Positions 11,929-22,152 of a stretch of DNA of 64,000 nt are shown one piece after another. The position numbers and the translations under genes are program-made. Positions within the stretch are counted from its first letter, which is position 1. Each line of letters starts with the position of its first letter. Source of the DNA: Penicillus capitatus (taxonomy: Eukaryota; Chlorophyta); NCBI GenBank assembly GCA_965649825.1, contig OZ287702.1, forward strand, positions 496,001 to 560,000, given 5' to 3'. Under the pieces are notes generated by a model that was not told where the DNA came from, did no database searches, and worked only from the letters and a program-made list of their open reading frames with translations.

Positions 11929-12512
11929 ATGGCGAAAGACGACGCACCACCACCGCCAGAGACGAAAGACGACGCCCCAGGTGGCGACGACAAGAAAACG
12001 CCAAAGGCGAAAAAGAAAGCCGCTTCGCAGAAGACACCCGAGGAGCTTCTGAAGGAGTTCACTCCTAAACCTCCACCGAAACCCCGCGACGTCGAACCTT
12101 ACTCTTTCAACCGACTCGAGCAATTCGATTACGTACGCGAAGTGACGAAAAAGAACGTGTGGTATTACCGCGATCGTATCAGCGTCCCACGTGGCCCGTG
12201 TACACTGCCCGTGCTTCGCGAGGCCTGGGTCAATGGCATCATTGATGAGAATACGTTGATCTGGGGACAGGGACTGATCGATTGGCTTCCTGCCAAGAAC
12301 ATCCGAACACTCATTCCACAGATCCGTACTCCCGAAGGTTAGCCATGTCTTTACCTCTTGCACCGCTCAATGCATCTCACTCATGTTACGCAGTGCAATT
12401 CGCGACGTGGTTGAAGAAGAATCTTGCGTTGAAGCCTGCTGTGGCACGTATGCGAAAACAGTTTCCTGAAAAACGTTCGATTCCGCACGATCAGGTGGAC
12501 AATATGTACTGA
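11929..12512 (+). CDS. GYF_2-domain protein resembling chloroplast TIC56
   Basis: Exons 11929-12337 and 12394-12512, with a 56-nt intron; 175 aa. The first ~45 residues are Lys/Pro/Asp-rich and disordered. The rest carries one GYF_2-type domain: VWYYRDRI, the RGPC motif, WVNGIIDENTLIWGQG, then IDWLPAKNI. The order WYxDR...RGPC...AGIIDxxTxIWGxxxxxW is the pattern of the GYF domain in TIC56, a part of the 1-MDa translocon at the inner chloroplast envelope. The segment after the domain (QFATWLKKNLALKP) also aligns loosely with that protein. Arabidopsis TIC56 is about three times longer, so only the domain is shared. A plastid role is inference; a general GYF_2 protein is the alternative. Confidence 0.65.
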
Positions 12513-12905
12513 ACCACATCTTAACAAGAGTTTTGGAAAAAAATTCCTGTTGGATGATACAAGCCCATCAGCAGTGCAGTCGATGGAAGTAACAGCAGAC
12601 TGTTATCTGTCTATCAGACATCAATCAGAAGCTACATCGTATCTGGTGCACATGGAGTGGATGTTGAACGGTTTCAATCAGGCAAGAGATTTGTTGCTCT
12701 CGTAACCAGGAGGAGTGAACATACTCACTCTCGAACACACAAAAAAACCATGACAGCATGACGTTGAAAAAGACACGCTGTCCCCTGAAATGACAGACTC
12801 AAGAATGACATAGCATTCGTTGATCATAACACACCCAACGGCCCACAACAGTGACATAGGATTCGTTGATCATAAAGACACTCAACGACCCACAACGGTA
12901 AGGAT
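12513..12905. other. Intergenic stretch between convergent genes
   Basis: This holds the 3' ends of the GYF gene and of inositol-phosphate synthase. No coding frame is recognisable. The only structure seen is the ~46-bp tandem duplication listed separately. Confidence 0.6.
12804..12896. repeat. Tandem duplication of a ~46-bp unit
   Basis: Two adjacent units of 46 and 47 bp (12804-12849 and 12850-12896) share TGACATAG, ATTCGTTGATCATAA and CCCACAAC and differ at a few positions. They lie 9-102 nt beyond the inositol-phosphate synthase stop codon, probably in its 3' UTR. Confidence 0.75.
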
Positions 12906-14610
12906 CTATTGTTTTTCAAGACACTTGTGCTCGAGCATTAAGTGATTCTCTGGACGCAGTCCAACACATGCTCTCATGAAATTCTCCAACATGGCTCGTT
13001 GCTTGGACAGGGCATTGACAATCGGCGTTCCATCCGGGACCAATGGCGCCTTGGTCAAGTAGGACAACAAGGATGCAACGGGATGTAGGTCTTGATAATG
13101 CGTGTCCTTCTCCTGCTTCACCTGGACACGCGTCAAGAGTTCGGCCAATAAGACCAAGTCCAGAATGATAGGTGCTGCCAAAAGAGAGTCTTCGCATGTG
13201 TTGTGCATCACAATCGTACTGCGTCCTCCGAGAAAGATTTCAGATGTATATTCATCCATGGCACGTTTACTGTCTCCCACGTAAGGAACATACTTGATCA
13301 CCACAACGTGGTCCGGATGCTCTCCTGGCTCGTAAAGAACGGCATTGGAGCCAACCATATCATCCACGACGTTAGATTTAGAGATCTCTTTGGAACGGAA
13401 TGTCTGTGGAGCGGATAGATTGAGCCCGTCGTTGTTGCCGAGATGATTGTACGAGACAATAGAGACAGGTTTGATGCCGGCGCCGACTAAGAAATCGACC
13501 ACCACGGATTTCATTTTCGTCTGACCACTCTTGAAATCATCTCCAGCGATCAACACGCCTCTGCTAATAGCCATTTCGACCAGACCAGGGACAAAAGTGT
13601 TCTGAGGGGAGCCGTTGATAAAAGGGACTCCTTCTTCGATGGCGGCAATGGCGTAGAGCGATGATGGTGCAATCTCATCTTCGTTCGACTCGACGCTTTT
13701 CAATAAATTCTCCATGGTATCATTCATTCCCTCCTCAATTGAGGCATAGCGTTCTGTGTTTGCTGTCCAGAGCACCACAATCTTATCCAATTCATTCGTT
13801 TTCTTAAAATCGCGTATGTTTTGGCGGATTTCGGCGACTTGTTCTGCCTTGGTGCCGTTGATCACATGATCCGCCCGCACATTCTGATTGCTCGCTACAA
13901 ACTGCGGATCATAGATTCCTGTACAGCAGCATCCTTAAGTACTACCAAAAAGAGTGAGATATTCCAATGACCTGGCAAAGGTTGAATATCTTTCATTAGT
14001 GGAGCCAGCTGCTGCTGCAAAGCAAAATCGATCACTTGTGCGCGTTCCATCGCGCGGGCCATGTCATAATGTGAAATATCCCACCCGCCGATGACCACAT
14101 CATTAGGGTCCACCATGGGCAGCAGACTTTTCAAGGGAGCATAGACTTCTTCGCCGTCGACGTTTCCTAGTCGAAAAGACGACGCTTGTGTAACGGACCC
14201 CCAGTAGTTTGGCTTCTGTAAACCCTCTTTCGTCATCCACGTCACTCCGCTGTCGACACAACGTCTTTTCAGACGGAGAGACGAAAGCGACGGTCTTACT
14301 GTTTGTTTGCGAGAATTCCGGCGAGAAGAGTGGAACCGTTGTTGCCGCCGAGGCCCACAAGCATCACACTGTCGACAGCACGAGGAACTCCGTCAGGACA
14401 CGACGCACGCGTTTCGTCGTCGTTTGCTTACCCGAGCTTCGGCACGGCGTTTTGGGTTCGGAATTCGAAAGTCTCCTTTGTGGGTATCACCGTCCATGAC
14501 TGATCGTCGGCCGGCTCCAATCGCGTGTTGTCGTAGTCGAAACGCGCGTAAATAGCGTCATCTGCGTAACGCACGTTCGGGGACTGGACTTTGAAGTTCT
14601 CGACAAACAT
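12906..14610 (-). CDS. INO1: Inositol-3-phosphate synthase (myo-inositol-1-phosphate synthase)
   Basis: NAD-dependent cytosolic enzyme that converts glucose 6-phosphate to 1D-myo-inositol 3-phosphate, the entry to all inositol synthesis. Exons (minus): 14610-14432, 14368-14300, 14249-13972 and 13918-12906; introns 63, 50 and 53 nt; 512 aa, the usual size. Recognisable blocks in order: [15 protein letters not shown], the NAD loop [82 protein letters not shown] and [18 protein letters not shown], ending with the conserved Lys-rich tail region. All catalytic lysines I can place are present. Similarity is closest in feel to plant enzymes. Confidence 0.98.
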
Positions 14611-14743
14611 TTCTCAAATCTCGACGGGTCCAAACAAGCGAAGCTTAGAACAAAAGGGCAAAAACCCAGTATATATAGTCAACGGGTACCGTCCTCTCGA
14701 ACGTTCGCGACTTGATGCGACGGTACTGCCGTTAGTGAACATC

Positions 14744-15510
14744 ATGGTTGTCGCACGTGTGCTGCGACGCGGTTGGTCAGTTCTCGAAGGCGTCTGTCCT
14801 GCAACGCGGCCGTGGGAGTATCTATCGAAACGGGGCGCAAACCGTACAGTAAAAGTACAGCTTTTAAAGGTTAGGAGTGGTGATGCATATTCCTAGACGA
14901 TGCATCGTCGAGGCATCGAGAATTCCATGCTGTGCTGTTCTGCAGGATGTCGAAAAACTAGGCGGACATGGCGATGTGGTCATGGTCAAACCAGGACGCA
15001 TGCGGAATCACCTATACCCAAAGAAAGAAGCTGTGTATGCTATGTATAATGCGCCACTGACTGTACGAGAACGGAAAACCAAAGTTCATCGACCTGCATA
15101 GTAATTGTACATCTGCAGAATGCGTCTAAACATGGTCTAGGAAGTCCACAGACCGAGCAAAGAGGACCTCATTCGAGCACAGCTGTCGAAAATCGTCAAG
15201 CGACTGACCACAACCACTTTGGTTTTTCTGTTAGGTTTAGTGATGTGACTGACAGTTGGTGAACTAGGAGATCCGACGGCCGTTGAGAGAGGGTGGAGAT
15301 AAAAACGTTTCAATCACAGCAGATATTGTGTGTAAGTTTGTGCGAGAGCGTCTAAAAGTGGATCTGTCGGCGTCCCTGCTGGACATACCAAAGCCACTCG
15401 AAAGCCGCGGGGAGTTTGAAATACCATTAAAGTTTACATACCAAGGGGAGAGTGATCTGACTCTGAAGGTCAACATTATCGATGCCTCCGAAGCAGAAGA
15501 AAATGACTGA
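14744..15510 (+). CDS. Organellar large-subunit ribosomal protein bL9
   Basis: Exons 14744-14869, 14946-15083, 15141-15221 and 15268-15510 (195 aa); introns 76, 57 and 46 nt. The first ~38 residues (MVVARVLRRGWSV, Arg-rich, no acids at the start) look like a mitochondrial or plastid targeting sequence. The bL9 N-domain follows: VKVQLLKDVEKLGGHG, DVVMVKPGRMRNHLYPKKEA. The C-domain is recovered in the last exon: VSITADIVCKFV, LESRGEFEIPLKF, LTLKVNII. It should bind domain V of organellar 23S rRNA. Without splicing the N-domain exon runs into TAG at 15101, so the C-domain could easily be missed. Which organelle it serves cannot be told from sequence. Confidence 0.92.
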
Positions 15511-18098
15511 TATGATCTAGAGAGACACATACAAATGTTGTCTGTCATAAAGTGCATTGGTGTGACGTATTTTGGAGAGATGACCAAACGCGAGAACATG
15601 TGAGAGGACTGCATATGTCTTGCGTGCCAAAACTCGCATTTTGTTTCTTTTACTGTTGTTGTACGATGGTGCTTCTTAATGCCTTTTGGTGGTTTTCTGT
15701 CACATCGCTTGGCAATCCAAGTGCTTACTCAGTAAACAACAGACATTCGCATGCTGGCCAAGACGATTGGAAGTTTTCGGATGCATCTAACGAAGTGAGC
15801 GAAGTGAGCGGCGCGGCTGGCTGACTCGCGCATGAAATCTATTTCTTTTGTGAGTGGTCAGTTGTTCCACTGTTATCTAGCTTCTTTGGGAAATGGGCCT
15901 GCTGATGCACCGTTCAGTAGTCGTTTCCTTCGCTGCATTTGAAGTAAAGGACCTCTCTCGACAGGAACCGATTAGATAAAAAGCGATAACTGTGTTCCTC
16001 GACAGCGAATGTCGACATTGACAGCTTGTCGAATTTCTAATCGATCTATGTGAATCGGAACCGAGAACAGGCCGATCAGCTGCAAGTCAGATTCAATCCA
16101 GATGTTCCTGCTAGAAGTCGTGCTTCGTATCTTTTTGCTTCCGCGTAGCTTGTAAGTGATCGGTAGAGAATGCGATCCAACCATATGCGTTAAGCTGTCG
16201 GACATGTAATTGGCGCTCTTATGAGGCTTTAAATAAAGCTTTCGGAAGGACGAATGACGACCTCTGTCGAGAAACTGTGATAACTAACCATCATCCATAC
16301 CAAATGAGTCCTAGAGCGAATAACTCAAACTTCAAAAAAATACCGTATTGAGATATAGTTCTACTTGATTCATGGTGCTAGCAATATTTCGTTCGCCGGC
16401 AATCGAATGCTCGAAATAATTCTTTTCCGGCAAGCAATGATATTGTGTCCGAAGCAGAACTTCGTTCTTGCACTATGGAACGTCACCTTGAGCGAAAATA
16501 ACATCGCGATCGATTAAGCACAGAATCTCATTCGAAAAGACAATCATTACATCTTGGGATCGCATGCAAGAAGATTCACAGGAACGATCTATGATCCATC
16601 GGATCGATCGATCAATCGACCGCGCTTGTCGATGCGATACTTCACTGCGATCGATTCATAGATCTCCGCTTTTCGCAGAATCGATGATATGATCGATCTT
16701 TTCAAAAGCGAAAGAAATCCTGGACACTCTTCTGGCGGTTTCTTTTGAGTCTCTCTTCTTCTTCTTCAGGGAAAAAGTGGCCTTCCAGTGGTGATCGCCC
16801 TTAAACGCTTTGCTGAATCCTAATCACGCACAAGGAGTTGCTAGATTTGTCCTCTCTGCGTTTCGCTTCTAGTGGACCGATTAGACAACTGACAAACAAC
16901 GTCCGCGGGTTTCCGACGAGTTCTCCGAAACCACATGCGGGGAACCGCATTGCTCAAATCTTCGTCGGAGCCGCTCGTCCTGGATCCGTCCAAACGGACT
17001 GAAGGATCGTGGGGAGGTGATGATAATCGTGACTTGACAGCTAGAGAACGATACTTTTGGCAGAAATGAGAGACTGGCCGTGCCACGCGTCTTCGACCGC
17101 AATCGTCAAATAATGCCTCATGACTGGACCGAACTGCATCGTTACTTCTCCGTGAAGAGGCGCACACCTGTCATCGCCGAGTCTGTTCTCCCATCGGATT
17201 CTCCTCTGTTTCCCGATCGTACACTGAGACTGCAATCATCCATTGTGAACAGAGGAGAGAACAAGTCTAGAGGCAAACTCTGCTTTGAGCATCGAGGCAG
17301 GATATGCGGCTGTCTGAAAACCGTCTAACGCGAAACATCACTCAGGACACAAACATTCGAACATCCGTAGGCGGAACCGGCTCGAGAATCGTCGAACAGG
17401 ACCTGAAGCAAGCAGGACATGGGCCAGATTTGGAAGAAACTCATGTTCAAGCAAAGTGCGGCGATGGCAAAAAAAAATCCGGGCCATCAAGGTCAATCCT
17501 TTCTCTTCAGAACCGTCTAACAACTCACGTGACTGCTCCAGAAGTGTAGAAGCCTACCTGGTCGCTTTTCACAACCCATCCCATTACGTTCAGATTCACA
17601 CTGCTGTTCATCTTGGCCTTTGACAGGTAACAGTGGAATCCCTAGGTCTTCGTGGTTTGGCCTAGTAGAGAAGGCATTCTTAGTATTCCCGTTTGTTGCC
17701 CTGACTGTAGGATCGCGGGAAAGCGGTCCAATACTTTGCTGTTTGCATTTTATGTGATCTCATCATTCTGTATGTCAGCGTCATCTTGATCGCTTCTGTG
17801 ATCTGGAGACACTGTTCCAGTTGAGGGGGTTTCAATTCTGCGATCTTGCAGTTGTTATATGGGATGCTTGGCAGAATCACTGACCGACCCGCAACATTTC
17901 TGTTTGCTGGCGACAAACAAGAAGGTCAATCACGATCAGCACTGCCTCGAATTCGGATTCGGATAGATATAATATTCGGCAAGACACTTGTCTTTCTCTA
18001 ACTAAGCATTTCGACAGTTCGCGCATCCCACTAGTCAACAAGCGATTAAACGCTTCGTCCTATGACACGCAGTGGACGTTGTCGTGCAAATCGACTCC
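15511..18098. other. Gene-poor stretch without a recognisable gene
   Basis: Both strands contain only short, unrelated frames, none with a family signature. Around 16586-16665 GATCTATGA and its near-inverse TCATAGATC flank a GATCGATC-rich core and could form a hairpin. AT-rich and GATC-rich patches alternate. I see no convincing coding exon, RNA gene or transposon end. Confidence 0.5.
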
Positions 18099-18232
18099 GC
18101 AACTGTCGCGTCAGCATTCCAAACGCCTGCTTCCGAACATCTTGACGGCTTCTCATCCTCGTCATGACTCGCATATTTGTTACAGGTTTTCGCTCTTTGT
18201 TCGCTGTCCATTGTTAAAAATCGAGGAGCGAC
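18099..18232 (+). promoter_or_regulatory. Conserved 5' flank of LRR copy 1
   Basis: About 130 nt upstream of the start codon match the flanks of LRR copies 2 (22020-22152) and 3 (33047-33177). Shared landmarks are CGTCAGCAT, GACTCGCATATTTGTT with CAGGTTTTCGCTCTTTG, and GGAGCGA just before ATG. The conservation suggests a shared promoter or 5' UTR duplicated with the genes; a recent duplication would also explain it. Confidence 0.6.
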
Positions 18233-19864
18233 ATGGAGGGACAGGAGACCGGTCTCTTTACCGAATCGCCAGAGGCAGAGACGTCAGTGGAGGAAGGTCA
18301 TCGAGATTGGGCGTCGCTTCCATTGCCCGTCGTCGACAGTCTCGTTCGAGTGCTCAAGGATGCTCGAAGATGGAGACTGGAGGGCAGGTCTCTGCGACTG
18401 ATCAACAAACACTGGTCAGCAGCGGTCACCATGCACGTGGAGGAGATTCGACCCGACACCACGCGAATCATTGCCGACGAGGACATCGCGTCGCTGTCGA
18501 AGTTCAAACGGCTGACGTCTGTAGACATCTCGCCGTTTCTGATTCGTCCTCCTAGACATGCAATTCCAAAGAACCGAAAGCAGAAGATGGTATTCCTAAA
18601 GAACTGGTTTGACGCCAAGCTGAGGAGGATTGTTGACATGCTTTGTGAGATGCCGGAGCTAACACAGATTGAAGTCGGACTCAAGACCATAATCATCCTC
18701 CATTATCACTGTGCAAGAACGAGAGAACATTTCTCAACATTGGAGAGGATCACCTCAGTATACCTTTACAACAGTAAGAACGTTAAGTTCTACGGCGAAA
18801 CGCCTCTGAGCAAAACCTGGGCGGGGCAACTCTACGGGCAACAGCAGTCGGACTATTCAAGCATAATCGCGCAACTTGTGTGCAGTCTTGGGGGTTTGGA
18901 AACATTGGAAGTTGAAGGTCTTGTGCTGGACAGTTGCACTCAGTTCGGTTTTCTGGACCAAGTGAAACGTGTAACCCTTCAAGGTGTGGACTCAAGAATA
19001 CTGACCCGACTGTCAAATCCATCGGCAACAGTTTCTTCTGTTGTCGTGTTGTCTCCTGCTACATTCACGCGGAACATTTCTGTCCAACTGACTCGTTTGG
19101 GTGGACTAAGTCTTCTGGAGGAGGTTTCGTCAGACGATCTCGCCGGAGTGCATCTCAGTCCTGCAGCCAAAAATTTGAAGGTTCTTGACATCTCTGTTAG
19201 CGATTTTGACATAAGTGCTTTTCCAAATGAAACGATTACTGTATTCATGAACGTAGAATGCTTGAATATTGTATCATGTTTGTTTGCGGGAGCATCATTG
19301 CGAGGACATTTTCCCAATCTCAAGGCGTTGAGATTTGCAGATTGCACGGTGACAGACAGCGATGTGACGTTTGTCACGCAGTTCCGCAAGCTGGAGCTCT
19401 TGGATTGGTACGACGTACTCGATCCACAATTCAAGTCGCTTCACCTACCATGGGAGAAGTTGGAGCTGCCAAAACTCCGATCATTATGTGTCATTCCAAT
19501 CCTGGATGACTCCGAATTGCTGTCAATTTCTCGACAAACGAATCTGGAGGTTCTGCTCGTCGGATCGTACTACGACCAGATATGTGCTAGCAATATCACG
19601 AATGAGGGACTACGCTTGCTGGAAGAATTGGTCAATCTTCGCATTTTGTACGTAGAAGCTTACGAAACAAAGGCAAGAAGAATGTGGTTATCTTTGCTTT
19701 CTAGTAACATGCTTACCAAACTGGAGCAATTGTGGGTGTGGTTTTATCCGGAGTATGATGAAGACGAAGACAGCTTAAAACGCATAAAATGCATTTCGCC
19801 TCATCTGATCTTGAAATCTGGCCTGTATCATTTTCTAGATTTTGATTGCGCTCGTTTTATTTGA
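18233..19864 (+). CDS. F-box-like leucine-rich-repeat protein, copy 1
   Basis: Single-exon frame of 543 aa. Residues ~20-65 resemble an F-box: DWASLPLPVVDSLVRVL, then SLRLINKHWSAAV, the LP...W pattern of F-box/LRR proteins. The rest is a run of irregular leucine-rich repeats, for example LETLEVEGLVLD, LKVLDISVSDF, NLKALRFADC and KLELLDWYDVL, without signal peptide or TM segments. F-box/LRR proteins usually hand substrates to SCF ubiquitin ligases; here that is inference. The ATG at 18233 sits in the same context (GGAGCGACATG) as in the other copies. The N-terminal ~95 residues are nearly identical to copies 2 and 3, while the repeat region differs widely. Confidence 0.8.
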   Translation: MEGQETGLFTESPEAETSVEEGHRDWASLPLPVVDSLVRVLKDARRWRLEGRSLRLINKHWSAAVTMHVEEIRPDTTRIIADEDIASLSKFKRLTSVDISPFLIRPPRHAIPKNRKQKMVFLKNWFDAKLRRIVDMLCEMPELTQIEVGLKTIIILHYHCARTREHFSTLERITSVYLYNSKNVKFYGETPLSKTWAGQLYGQQQSDYSSIIAQLVCSLGGLETLEVEGLVLDSCTQFGFLDQVKRVTLQGVDSRILTRLSNPSATVSSVVVLSPATFTRNISVQLTRLGGLSLLEEVSSDDLAGVHLSPAAKNLKVLDISVSDFDISAFPNETITVFMNVECLNIVSCLFAGASLRGHFPNLKALRFADCTVTDSDVTFVTQFRKLELLDWYDVLDPQFKSLHLPWEKLELPKLRSLCVIPILDDSELLSISRQTNLEVLLVGSYYDQICASNITNEGLRLLEELVNLRILYVEAYETKARRMWLSLLSSNMLTKLEQLWVWFYPEYDEDEDSLKRIKCISPHLILKSGLYHFLDFDCARFI

Positions 19865-22019
19865 CTCGGAAGATAATCGTTTCCCAAATAATACCAACAA
19901 AAGATTTAAAGTTGGTGCACGAGTGGTCATAGTTGATGTTATGTCTGTTGCATGTTACAGCAAAAATTTGCAAAACCAGCGACGCTGTCCCGATCGCTTG
20001 TACAGAAGTGGATGTTCATGTTAGATTGATTCTATGACGATTTGCACTGACTGTTCCTTTGCTCTCACACATCTGCGTTGTCTATTCGGCCTTGTTCTCT
20101 GCGGTGGTAGTTGCGGCAATCGATAAGAAAAAAGTTCTTTAGTTGTGCTCGACATCCAGAACTCGGATACAGTTGGTGTTACAGTTGATGTTCAACTGTC
20201 GCTGTCAAACTCACAAAAGGTGTCAGTCACCATTTGGATCAAAATTCGGTGATCTGCAGACTGCCGCCTACTCCGAAGCAAGAAGAGTCGAGCCCCTTGC
20301 CTGCAAGTACGATTGAGGTTCCCCGTTAGGCGGGATTTGAAACAATCGAGGATTGCGCTGGCTTACTTTTATTGCCGAGATAAGTTCTGTTCGGTTTCGA
20401 ATCCCGCTATGTGTGCAAATCCTCCACAGCTCAACAAGAGATGGAGGCTCTAGTTGAACGCGTGACGATGGACGGGGTTAGAGGGTCCTTTTCGCCTTCT
20501 GTTGCAGTCCGGGGTCTAGACTCATCGGTGAACAGATCGCCTTCTTGACGACAACCACTTTGGAATAGAAGCTTCTCTCGATAATGTGCCCTTATTTAAA
20601 TACATTCCGTTCTCTGTGTGCTTGCCCCTCTTGTAGGACTGGAATGTCGAACATCTTGCGCCACACGGAGAGAGGATGACATATTGAAACTGTTCGCGCG
20701 CCCTTCAGACACGGTTTTGCCTTCGACGTGACGTAAACCCTTAATAATGAGGCCGCTGACTAGAGCCGCTTTGGCGACATCTGAATGCACAGCGATGTGG
20801 CGTTGTGTCCAGAATTGCTTCACCTTACCTGGCTGGCCAACGGTGCGGCCGCTTGCGACTCTTGGTAAGACATCCTCCGGTTCTCTCTAACCGGCAACTC
20901 GGAATACAAGGAACGAGGAATGGGAACACCTCCTGATCTTCGCCTGCTTGGCCTATTTTTGGGAATAACCGAGAAAATGATCACTTCTGTGATGTGGAAG
21001 CGCAGCATGCCTGTGCAGTTCATAGCGGATATTGACACCTATTTCATTCCATCGTTTGATGTTACCAACTCTCCTCTCGTTTTGAACGTTCTCTGGATTT
21101 CACGTTTTCGGGTATTCCAACGCCTGGGTGCTCGTTTGCGATCAGCCTCTCGCTTAAAGTTTGTGCGTGGAAGGTACTAAGTACGGTGGAAGCATTGATC
21201 TTCATCACAACTACACGCAACTGCCGTATCGGACAAATCTTGCACGTGGGTGTGAGCAACCGAGAGCGGACAAGGGAGTTGAGGGCACGCAAGAAGGTAC
21301 CTCGTGAATTTCGGTGCGACGCGGTGGTGTACCATCGGCTAGGAAGACCAGTGCAAAAGTCAGCGTCGAAGACCTACAACTTGGACGGATTGTAGCTTTG
21401 TATCCGTTCCCCGTAAGCGTTCTATTAAGCGTCAGAGCTATCAAATCGGACAGTGAGCACGCAGATCCCCGCATCTACGAAGACGAGCATCATTTTCTGT
21501 GCCGATGCCCTTTCTCTTCGTCTCAGAGACTCGTGTTTTGCCCCAGAACTAAAACTTCGATTGCGCGACATGGCGCTGCAGGGGGAAGATGGAGTGACGC
21601 ACTCCGAGGACAAGCGCAACGAGATCGCAGAAACGCGACTTCGGCGAGGACGCAACTCTCCGAGCACATGAAGCTGCATGCACCGACCACACTAGAGAGC
21701 GTGACAAGGAGAGCCGACACTGCGGAGTCTGTGGCTTAACACGCACGTCTTATTGTGCGTGTACAGTACTGAGATATCATTGACACAACTTCTGCGCGCT
21801 TTTACCGTCTGACGAGTTTCGTCGCTCGGATTTCTTGACGGAGGAAACCTCTGGTCTTTTCTGGCGGGAAGATGCGTCTCGCCTTTAACTGTATGATCCA
21901 TCCGACAAAGTTTAGCGACTTCAGTTATTCAGTTAGACTGCTCACACATGACTTCGTTGAAACAATGCAATGGGAAGATTCTCAATTCGACCAACAGCTG
22001 ACGTACGAACTGCGACTTC
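19865..22019. other. Long 3' flank of LRR copy 1, partly shared with copy 3
   Basis: From the stop codon to about 20900 this matches the 3' flank of LRR copy 3 (39631-40560), with a nearly identical core at 20432-20690. On the minus strand the core resembles short spliced coding exons (see the 40187-40440 entry), but copy 1 has an extra base that breaks that frame. From 21186 to 21740 several frames on both strands stay open at once, and one contains EDEHHFLCRCPFSSSQR, reminiscent of the C-terminal Cys/His end of some non-LTR reverse transcriptases. I cannot call a gene. Confidence 0.45.
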
Positions 22020-22152
22020 GCAACTGTCACGTCAGCATCGGAACGCCTGCTTTCGAGCATCCTACTTGCTTCTTATCCTCGTCACGACTCGCATATTTGT
22101 TGCAGGTTTTCGCTCTTTGTTCGCTATCCATTGTTAAAAATCGAGGAGCGAG
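22020..22152 (+). promoter_or_regulatory. Conserved 5' flank of LRR copy 2
   Basis: Same block as upstream of copies 1 and 3 (CGTCAGCAT; CGACTCGCATATTTGTT; GCTCTTTGTTCGCTATCC; GGAGCGAGATG). It is about as close to copy 1 as the coding 5' end is. Confidence 0.6.

Noticed and set aside
11500-12363. 287-codon minus-strand frame spanning the GYF gene and the CbbY region
   Set aside because: It is antisense to the GYF exon and in the wrong frame for the CbbY-like exons, which are explained better by spliced exons with clear family motifs.
20388-20415. GGTTTCGAATCCCG, like a tRNA T-arm
   Set aside because: The flanking bases do not form a T-stem, and no anticodon or acceptor arm can be folded upstream.
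20823-20835. CTTACCTGGC, like the 5' end of U1 snRNA, in both LRR flanks
   Set aside because: The downstream sequence lacks the U1 stem-loops. The motif is equally the complement of a splice donor (CCAGGTAAG).
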